From: Candidatus Aminicenantota bacterium
GTDB taxonomy: Bacteria; Acidobacteriota; B3-B38; Guanabaribacteriales; B3-B38
Assembly (NCBI GenBank): GCA_029880275.1
Contig: JAOUOQ010000125.1
Location: 1-5,827 of the forward strand
Direction: 5' to 3'
Length of the DNA: 5,827 bases
Part shown: positions 1-4,317 of the stretch, piece after piece
Layout: each line of letters begins with the position of its first letter
Position numbering within the stretch: position 1 is the first letter of the stretch
The notes under the pieces: model-generated
The model's database searches: none
Seen by the model: the letters and a program-made list of their open reading frames with translations, nothing else
What the model was told of the DNA's origin: nothing
Translations under genes and position numbers: made by a program

Positions 1-1200
1 CTTGGTGGCACCCTCCATCAGCCGCTCCAGGTCATAAGTGACCGTTTTCGCCATAATGGTTTTTTCCAGGGCTTTGACGATGATATCGGCGGCTTCCTGC
101 CAGCCCATATATTCTAACATCATCACCCCGGAAAGGGTGAGGGAACTCGGGTTTACCTTATCGAGCCCCGCATACTTGGGAGCAGTACCATGGGTGGCCT
201 CAAAGAGGGCTATGTAGTCCCCTATATTGGCTCCTGGCGCCAGACCGAGCCCTCCCACCTGGGCAGCGCATGCATCGGAAAGATAGTCACCGTTGAGGTT
301 CGGCAAAGCTATGACGCTGTATTCAGCAGTGCGGGTAAGAATTTGCTGGAGCATAGAGTCGGCTACCCTATCTTTGACAACAAACTTGCCAGGGGGCGGC
401 TCCCCACCATATTTTTCGGTCAGCTCGCTTTCGGTAACGGTGTAATCCCCGAACTCCTCCTTAGCTATCTCATATCCCCAGTCGCGGAAGGCTCCTTCGG
501 TGAACTTCATTATATTTCCCTTATGAACCAGGGTGACGCTGGGGAGCTTCCTGTCAATGGCATAGCGAAGGGCTTTCCGCACCAGGTTCTTGGTAGCCGT
601 CTCACTGATGGGCTTGATGCCGATTCCGGAATCCTCCTTGATGGAGCAACCCATCTCCTGATTGAGGAACTGGATGATTTTTTTCACCTCAGGGGTGCCT
701 TCTGCCCACTCTATCCCGGCGTACACATCCTCGGTATTCTCCCTGAAAATAATCATATTCATCCGCTCGGGATGTTTCACCGGGCTGGGTACACCTTTGA
801 AATAGCGCACCGGTCGCACACAGGCGTAAAGGTTGAGGGTTTGCCGCAGGGTGACATTGAGGCTCCGGTAGCCCCCGGCTATGGGGGTGGTCAGAGGACC
901 CTTGATGGCGACAATGAAGTGCCGAATAGCCTCGTAGGTGTCACGCGGAAGAACCTCACCGTAAACCTTCTGCCCCTTATCCCCGGCAAACATCTCCAGC
1001 CAAACAATCCTTCTCTTTCCCCGGTAAGCCTTCTCCACTGCGGCATCGAGCACTCGCTTGGCAGCAGCCCAAATATCCGGTCCCACTCCATCCCCTTCAA
1101 TAAAGGGGATGATGGGCTCATCAGGCACCTTCAGTCTCCCATCCTCTATCCCTATCTTACTTCCCTCCTTAGGGACAGTTAATTTATCAAAATTTACCAT
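1..1200 (-). CDS. icd: NADP-dependent isocitrate dehydrogenase, 3' end cut by window edge
   Basis: Oxidatively decarboxylates isocitrate to 2-oxoglutarate with NADP+ in the cytoplasm. Reading back from ATG at 1200 gives 400 uninterrupted codons with no stop. The E. coli enzyme has 416 residues, so only about 15-20 residues should be missing. Seen in the translation: PFIEGDGVGPDIW near residue 32, the substrate loop YRSLNV with Ser113 (the residue AceK phosphorylates in E. coli), RENTEDVYAGIE with Tyr160, HKGN with catalytic Lys227, metal-binding Asp281/Asp305/Asp309, and HGTAPKYAG. NADP+ specificity residues are present as Lys342-Tyr343 and Tyr389/Arg393, equivalent to E. coli Lys344/Tyr345/Tyr391/Arg395. 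GGAGG at 1206-1210 lies 5 nt from the ATG. It is the third gene of the operon, 53 nt after the LeuD-like gene, with no promoter or terminator seen in that gap. The Ser-containing loop argues against homoisocitrate or isopropylmalate dehydrogenase. Ser113 alone does not show that phosphorylation control exists here. Confidence 0.96.
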   Translation of the reverse strand, partial: MVNFDKLTVPKEGSKIGIEDGRLKVPDEPIIPFIEGDGVGPDIWAAAKRVLDAAVEKAYRGKRRIVWLEMFAGDKGQKVYGEVLPRDTYEAIRHFIVAIKGPLTTPIAGGYRSLNVTLRQTLNLYACVRPVRYFKGVPSPVKHPERMNMIIFRENTEDVYAGIEWAEGTPEVKKIIQFLNQEMGCSIKEDSGIGIKPISETATKNLVRKALRYAIDRKLPSVTLVHKGNIMKFTEGAFRDWGYEIAKEEFGDYTVTESELTEKYGGEPPPGKFVVKDRVADSMLQQILTRTAEYSVIALPNLNGDYLSDACAAQVGGLGLAPGANIGDYIALFEATHGTAPKYAGLDKVNPSSLTLSGVMMLEYMGWQEAADIIVKALEKTIMAKTVTYDLERLMEGATK

Positions 1201-1253
1201 CTACTCCTCCCTAATACCGATAGCAGAAGGTTAATGTTACAAATGTTCTTTTC

Positions 1254-1757
1254 TCATTTCAATTTAAAGTCGCCGTATTTATGGATATAGTTGGCTAATC
1301 CTCCCTCCTGGAGAATTTTAGTCATTACCGGTGGCAAGGGGGGAAAGCTCAGCTCTATGTTTTTAGTATGGTTGATCACCTTCCCTTTCAACAAGTCTAC
1401 TTCCAGCTCGTCCCCTTCGTCTATCTTATCGGTATCGCATATGATAGCAGGTAGCCCCACATTAATGCAGTTACGGAAAAAAATGCGAGCAAAAGATTTA
1501 GCTAACACGGCACTGACCCCGGCTATCTTGATTATAGTAGGAGCATGCTCACGGCTGGAGCCGAGTCCGAAGTTCCCTCCTCCCACCACAAAGTCCCCCG
1601 GTGCCATGCTGGAGGCAAATTCCGATCGAGCATCCTCCAGAACATGCTTGGCTAACTCGGGCAGGTTCGAGCGGAGATGAAAGAGCCTCCCCGGGGCGAT
1701 GTGGTCGGTGCTTATGTTATCCCCAAACTTCCAGGCTTTCCCTCTCATTGCGGTCAT
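1254..1757 (-). CDS. Aconitase/3-isopropylmalate dehydratase family, small (LeuD-like) subunit; probable aconitase subunit
   Basis: Swivelling small subunit of a two-subunit hydro-lyase of the aconitase superfamily. It closes over the Fe-S active site of the large subunit and determines substrate choice. At 167 residues it is the usual length for stand-alone LeuD/homoaconitase small subunits. Seen: FGDNISTDHIAPGR at 11-24, GNFGLGSSREHAP at 61-73, and SFARIFFRNCINVGLP at 88-103. The TDH triplet resembles the aconitase TTDHISP motif more than the DTDxIIP of leucine-pathway enzymes. The specificity loop reads HLRS (27-30). In the characterised methanogen homoaconitase the equivalent loop is YLRT and its Arg binds the extra carboxylate, while isopropylmalate isomerases carry a hydrophobic residue there. 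With icd downstream, I infer a citrate/isocitrate substrate. Its ATG overlaps the large-subunit stop by 4 nt (ATGA), implying translational coupling. AGAGG lies just upstream; Met4 is an alternative start. An automatic label would probably be leuD. Confidence 0.93.
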   Translation of the reverse strand: MTAMRGKAWKFGDNISTDHIAPGRLFHLRSNLPELAKHVLEDARSEFASSMAPGDFVVGGGNFGLGSSREHAPTIIKIAGVSAVLAKSFARIFFRNCINVGLPAIICDTDKIDEGDELEVDLLKGKVINHTKNIELSFPPLPPVMTKILQEGGLANYIHKYGDFKLK

Positions 1758-3016
1758 CCTATCACCTCTCTTGGGTCGGCGATTTTCCCCTCAAGGGCTG
1801 CTGCCGCTGCTGTGGCCGGAGATGCCAAATAGATGAAGCCATTAGGATTGCCCATTCTCCCCTTGAAGTTCCGGTTCTGGGTTGACAGGCACGCCTCCCC
1901 ATCCCCTAACACCCCTTGGTGAATGCCCACACAGGGACCGCATCCAGGGCTCTGGATGGAAGCCCCGGCCTGGTTGAGGATAGACAGGGTCCCTTCTTCC
2001 AAAGCCTCCTGATAGACTTTCCGGGAAGCCGGCACTACTATGAGACGGGTATCGGGATGTTTTTTCTTCCCTTCTAAGATCTGTGCAGCGATACGGAGGT
2101 CTTCCAGTCTCCCGTTGGTGCAAGTGCCGATAACCACCTGGTCTATTTTGACATCCTGGCAGTCCTTGTGCTCTATGGTTCTGGTGTTGTCCACGGTGTG
2201 GGGGAAAGATATGGTGGGCAGAATCTTGCTGGCGTCTATCTCGAAGCTCCGCTCATAGGTGGCATCCTCGTCCGCCCACAGCTCCCGATAGCTTTTGCCG
2301 CGTCCATGCTTTAATAAGAATTCCCTGGTCTTTTCATCCGAGAAGATAATGCCGCATTTCGCTCCAGCTTCCACTGCCATATTGGACATGGTGAGTCGCT
2401 CACTCATCTCCATATTCTCAATAGTCTCTCCACCGAACTCCATTGACTTATAAGTAGCCCCATCAGCTCCGATCATGCCTATAATGTGGAGGATGAGGTC
2501 TTTGGCATATACCCCCGGCTGGAATCGTCCGTGCACCACAAATCGATAGCTCTCGGGAACCCTTAGCCAGGTCTTCCCCAGAGCGATACCGATGGCCACA
2601 TCGGTAGAACCCATCCCTGTACCCAAAGCCCCTAAAGCTCCCGCTGTACAGGTGTGGGAGTCGGCTCCGATGACAATATCCCCCGGTCTCACAAAGGATT
2701 CGTTAATCACCTGATGGCAGACTCCATCGCCCACCTCGGAGACATAACAGCCGGTCTTCCGGGCGAACTGACGCAGGGTGATGTGGTCGTTAGCTAACTC
2801 CTTGCGGGGACTGGGAGAGGCATGGTCGATAAAAAGTACCGTCTGCTGGGGGTTGGCCGCCTTCTCCAGGTTTATCTTTCGCAGCTGGTTTATAGCCAAA
2901 GGTCCAGTTCCGTCCTGCACCAGGCAGACATCGACTGGCGTTACTACTATCTCCCCGGCGACAACCTCTCGACCCACATGCTCACTGATGATTTTTTCTG
3001 CAAGCGTCTTCCCCAT
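1754..3016 (-). CDS. Aconitase/3-isopropylmalate dehydratase family, large (LeuC-like) Fe-S subunit; probable aconitase subunit
   Basis: Catalytic subunit carrying a 4Fe-4S cluster that dehydrates and rehydrates a hydroxy-acid. At 420 residues it fits the short, archaeal-type LeuC/homoaconitase group, not the ~470-residue E. coli LeuC or ~900-residue single-chain aconitases. Seen: DHASPSP from 64, GADSHTCT at 117-124, SNMAVEAGAK at 211-220, cluster ligands Cys299 (IGTCTNGR), Cys359 and Cys362 (SPGCGPCVG), and the family signature NRNFKGRMG at 381-389. All three ligands are intact, so an active enzyme is expected. The start is set by AAGGAG at 3025-3030, 8 nt before ATG. It is the first gene of the operon with the small subunit and icd, behind a strong promoter about 100 nt upstream. 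Membership of the family is clear. The aconitase reading is inference from the small-subunit loop and from icd; isopropylmalate, homoaconitate or dimethylmalate are the alternatives. Confidence 0.95.
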   Translation of the reverse strand: MGKTLAEKIISEHVGREVVAGEIVVTPVDVCLVQDGTGPLAINQLRKINLEKAANPQQTVLFIDHASPSPRKELANDHITLRQFARKTGCYVSEVGDGVCHQVINESFVRPGDIVIGADSHTCTAGALGALGTGMGSTDVAIGIALGKTWLRVPESYRFVVHGRFQPGVYAKDLILHIIGMIGADGATYKSMEFGGETIENMEMSERLTMSNMAVEAGAKCGIIFSDEKTREFLLKHGRGKSYRELWADEDATYERSFEIDASKILPTISFPHTVDNTRTIEHKDCQDVKIDQVVIGTCTNGRLEDLRIAAQILEGKKKHPDTRLIVVPASRKVYQEALEEGTLSILNQAGASIQSPGCGPCVGIHQGVLGDGEACLSTQNRNFKGRMGNPNGFIYLASPATAAAAALEGKIADPREVIG

Positions 3017-3085
3017 AAGACCCTCTCCTTGCTAATAATTTTAATATGACCTTTATATATTGAAGTAAAGTCTAAGTTGCAAAGG

Positions 3086-3103
3086 AAAGAGATATACCTC
3101 TTT
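3086..3103. repeat. 18-nt near-perfect palindrome in the aconitase operon leader
   Basis: Read on the minus (transcribed-sense) strand, the sequence AAAGAGGTATATCTCTTT pairs AAAGAG with CTCTTT around a GTATAT centre. Counting G-T, only one position breaks full symmetry. It sits at about +5 to +22 from the predicted start of transcription, where a repressor could block the polymerase. It could also fold as a short 5' hairpin in the mRNA. A closely similar sequence lies in the leader of the aldehyde dehydrogenase gene at 4253-4270. Operator function is inference. Confidence 0.5.
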
Positions 3104-3114
3104 AAAAGCCTGTA

Positions 3115-3143
3115 ATAATATCATAAGGTTCCCTTTGTGTCAA
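3115..3143 (-). promoter_or_regulatory. Strong sigma70-type promoter for the aconitase-icd operon
   Basis: The minus strand has TTGACA (3143-3138, perfect -35), a 17-nt spacer, and TATTAT (3120-3115, five of six positions match the -10 consensus). Transcription would start near 3108, giving a leader of about 92 nt before the LeuC-like ATG at 3016. The promoter serves the large subunit, small subunit and icd, since no other promoter is evident within the cluster. The region 3144-3225 between this promoter and the phosphatase gene holds no recognisable terminator, so some read-through from the phosphatase gene is possible. Confidence 0.8.
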
Positions 3144-3225
3144 GATAAATAGGAGTTCCAATTTCCCCCCTTTCAAGCTTCAGGGAATCAAGCAATTTCG
3201 GGCAGCTAAAGGAGATTTTTTCTGG

Positions 3226-3861
3226 CTAAAAATGAGGGTAGCCGCTGGGCGGGGGGGTCTCCAGGTGGCTTAAGTCGTTTATAACCTTCACCTGGAATCC
3301 ATGCGAGGTTTTTTCAATCAGGTTCACACAGGTACTGTTCTGGATAAGCTTCCAGTAATCCCTCGGCTCCATCTTAAGGCAGTGCATGAGAATAACCCGG
3401 TTAACCCCCCCATGACCGACAATCAATATCCTATCCCAGTTCGCCTGGTTGACCAGCTCAAGGAAGCGCGGAACCACCCGCTGCCATAAGTCATGCAGGC
3501 TCTCCCCCTTGGGCATTTTGACCTGGTGAGGCTTCTTTTTCCACAAGCGGAATTCCCGGGGGAAGCGCTCGGCTATCTCGTCCACCCGCAACCCTTCCCA
3601 CAGACCGTGGTTAATCTCACAGAATGCCGGTTCCAGAATTATGGGAGGGGAATTACCCTCTATGATGATTTCCGCCGTCTGGCGGGCGCGCTGCAAGGGG
3701 CTGGAGTAAACCAGGTCGAACTTAACCTTCCTCAATCGCCCGGCAAGCTGTCTGGCTTGTTCAATGCCAGCATCGCTGAGGGGGATATCCTGACCCCCCT
3801 GGTATTTTCTCTCCTTGTTCCATTCGGTTTCAGCATGACGGACAAGGTAGATGAGTTTCAT
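3226..3861 (-). CDS. Histidine phosphatase superfamily protein (phosphoglycerate mutase-like)
   Basis: A 211-residue cytoplasmic phosphatase or mutase of the branch that forms a phosphohistidine intermediate. Seen: LVRHAETEWN at 6-15 with Arg8 and phospho-acceptor His9, SSPLQRARQTAE with Arg58, the probable proton donor Glu82 in CEINHGLWEG, GESLHDLWQRV near 119-129, and GHGG with His150. All core catalytic residues are present and the length is typical of the GpmB/PhoE/CobC-like group. The exact substrate cannot be read from sequence; candidates include alpha-ribazole phosphate, phosphoglycerate and small phosphate esters. I chose ATG at 3861 because MKLIYLVRHAE is the usual family N-terminus. 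An in-frame ATG at 3888 would add nine atypical residues and overlap the preceding small frame. The ribosome binding site at 3861 is poor (GGGAG only 1 nt away), so translation may depend on coupling to the upstream frame, whose stop lies 13 nt earlier. The C-terminal tail is proline-rich and encoded partly by a run of seven C. Confidence 0.92.
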   Translation of the reverse strand: MKLIYLVRHAETEWNKERKYQGGQDIPLSDAGIEQARQLAGRLRKVKFDLVYSSPLQRARQTAEIIIEGNSPPIILEPAFCEINHGLWEGLRVDEIAERFPREFRLWKKKPHQVKMPKGESLHDLWQRVVPRFLELVNQANWDRILIVGHGGVNRVILMHCLKMEPRDYWKLIQNSTCVNLIEKTSHGFQVKVINDLSHLETPPPSGYPHF

Positions 3862-3874
3862 TCTCCCGACCCCA

Positions 3875-4069
3875 TTATAATATAGCATGATGATTCAGCC
3901 GCCTCGGTCTCAACTGCCACCTCCATGAAAAAGGGTTGAGCGCTCTATTTAATACATCGTAATTAATAGAGGAAGAGTGCTGCCATAGGCGCGGAAACCC
4001 CATACACTTGTGGGCAACTATTTCCACCATGCTCTCCTTTGCATGCTCTAATATCTTCTGGGCATCCAT
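3875..4069 (-). CDS. Possible 64-residue hypothetical protein upstream of the phosphatase
   Basis: ATG at 4069 is preceded by GGAGG (4081-4077) with an ideal 7-nt gap and, further up, by a good promoter at 4127-4155. The start therefore looks genuine even though I do not recognise the product. Residues 1-23 (beginning MDAQKILEHAKESMVEI) look like an amphipathic helix. The second half is rich in Arg, Trp, His and Asn, has no known motif, and may not be under coding selection. An AT-rich inverted repeat lies inside it at 3943-3971. The stop is 13 nt before the phosphatase ATG, so it could act as a leader frame for coupling, be a small protein, or be the eroded start of a lost gene. No signal peptide or membrane segment is visible. 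Confidence 0.38.
   Translation of the reverse strand: MDAQKILEHAKESMVEIVAHKCMGFPRLWQHSSSINYDVLNRALNPFSWRWQLRPRRLNHHAIL
3943..3971. repeat. AT-rich inverted repeat within the phosphatase leader/small frame
   Basis: CTCTATT at 3943-3949 and AATAGAG at 3965-3971 are perfect 7-bp arms around a 15-nt loop. No T-run follows on either strand, so it does not look like an intrinsic terminator. It lies inside the possible 64-codon frame and may mean that the stretch acts as RNA structure or a binding site rather than protein code. Confidence 0.4.
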
Positions 4070-4076
4070 ATCTCCT

Positions 4077-4090
4077 CCTCCATCAGGAGG
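4077..4090 (-). promoter_or_regulatory. Hairpin that could hide the ribosome binding site of the 64-codon frame
   Basis: On the minus strand, CCTCC (4090-4086), TGAT, then GGAGG (4081-4077) can form a 5-bp G/C-rich hairpin. The GGAGG arm is the best-spaced Shine-Dalgarno sequence for ATG 4069. Pairing would block ribosome loading, while the adjacent AGGAG (4076-4072) is too close to that ATG to substitute well. Regulation through this hairpin is inference. Confidence 0.35.
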
Positions 4091-4101
4091 GCTGGAGATA
4101 G

Positions 4102-4120
4102 CCAAATTAAGCAAATTTGG
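4102..4120. repeat. Perfect 7-bp inverted repeat at the predicted transcription start
   Basis: CCAAATT, a 5-nt centre, then AATTTGG. It begins almost exactly at the start site predicted from the minus-strand promoter at 4127-4155. A repressor bound here would overlap the initiating polymerase. As RNA it would form a hairpin at the 5' end of the transcript, which can stabilise mRNA. Which of these applies cannot be told from sequence. Confidence 0.5.
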
Positions 4121-4126
4121 AGAATA

Positions 4127-4155
4127 ACTATACCACAAACAACTCTCGGTGTCTA
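4127..4155 (-). promoter_or_regulatory. Sigma70-type promoter for the small frame and phosphatase
   Basis: The minus strand carries TAGACA (4155-4150, five of six), a 17-nt spacer, and TATAGT (4132-4127, five of six). The predicted start is near 4119, about 50 nt before ATG 4069 and 258 nt before the phosphatase ATG. The A/T-rich block at 4161-4178 sits at about -42 to -58, where an UP element would lie. This is the likeliest source of phosphatase transcripts. Confidence 0.65.
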
Positions 4156-4160
4156 AGCAA

Positions 4161-4177
4161 TTTTTGAAAATCAAAAA
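4161..4177. repeat. A/T palindrome, possible UP element or operator
   Basis: TTTTTGA, AAA, TCAAAAA is a perfect 7-bp inverted repeat. It lies just upstream of the minus-strand -35 box, where A-tracts can contact the RNA polymerase alpha subunit, and 25 nt before the weaker plus-strand promoter. A symmetric site between divergent promoters could also bind a shared regulator. Confidence 0.35.
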
Positions 4178-4201
4178 AGACCTTTTGGGACATCTTCCCC
4201 C

Positions 4202-4232
4202 TTGCGGGAGATAGTGGAAAATATGCTATATT
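4202..4232 (+). promoter_or_regulatory. Weak candidate promoter for the aldehyde dehydrogenase gene
   Basis: TTGCGG at 4202-4207 lies 19 nt before TATATT at 4227-4232, which is preceded by TG one base away (extended -10, TGCTATATT). The spacer is longer than ideal and the -35 is partial, but the extended -10 can compensate. Transcription would start near 4239, giving a leader of about 79 nt. No better plus-strand promoter was found in the gap 4156-4317. Confidence 0.4.
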
Positions 4233-4252
4233 AATAGAAGTATGTGGTAAGA

Positions 4253-4270
4253 GAAGGGGTATCTCTCTTT
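4253..4270 (+). promoter_or_regulatory. Leader motif matching the aconitase operon palindrome
   Basis: GAAGGGGTATCTCTCTTT matches the sense-strand sequence AAAGAGGTATATCTCTTT of the aconitase operon leader (3103-3086) at 15 of 18 positions, including GGTAT and CTCTTT. It lies at about +15 to +32 from the predicted aldehyde dehydrogenase start, in the same orientation relative to its gene. The dyad is weaker here. A shared operator or RNA element is inferred; convergence of purine/pyrimidine-rich leader sequence is the alternative. Confidence 0.35.
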
Positions 4271-4317
4271 ATGATAAATTGAAAATCATCACCATCACTA
4301 ACTGGAGGTAGTGAAAA

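Noticed and set aside
190..1182. Long plus-strand open frame of 330 codons
   Set aside because: It lies wholly antisense to the well-supported icd gene, and its translation shows no family motif. It is explained by the codon pattern of icd.
1..3016. Reading the operon as a lysine (homoaconitase/homoisocitrate dehydrogenase) or leucine pathway cluster
   Set aside because: The dehydrogenase is clearly of the isocitrate type (RSLNV loop, NADP residues), and no homocitrate or isopropylmalate synthase is present. Only the dehydratase loop is compatible with homoaconitase.
3017..3107. Riboswitch or T-box in the aconitase operon leader
   Set aside because: The leader is only about 92 nt, has no T-box or known aptamer signature, and no terminator hairpin with a T-run before the gene.
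3224..3243. Hairpin GGCTA / TAGCC at the end of the phosphatase gene as a terminator
   Set aside because: The stem is only 5 bp with a 10-nt loop, and on the transcribed strand it is followed by A-rich rather than T-rich sequence.
3251..3257. Run of seven G (seven C in the gene) as a slippage or frameshift site
   Set aside because: It lies in the last codons of the phosphatase, after all catalytic motifs, where a shift would alter only a non-conserved tail.
3874..3887. TATAAT and TGCTATATT just before the phosphatase ATG as an internal promoter
   Set aside because: No -35 box is found at a usable distance and the bases also form the end of the small frame, so the sequence may be chance AT-richness. 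It could only give an almost leaderless transcript.
4164..4288. Direct repeat TTGAAAATCA at 4164-4173 and 4279-4288
   Set aside because: Ten A/T-rich bases repeated twice in an AT-rich control region are easily expected by chance, and there is no third copy or regular spacing.
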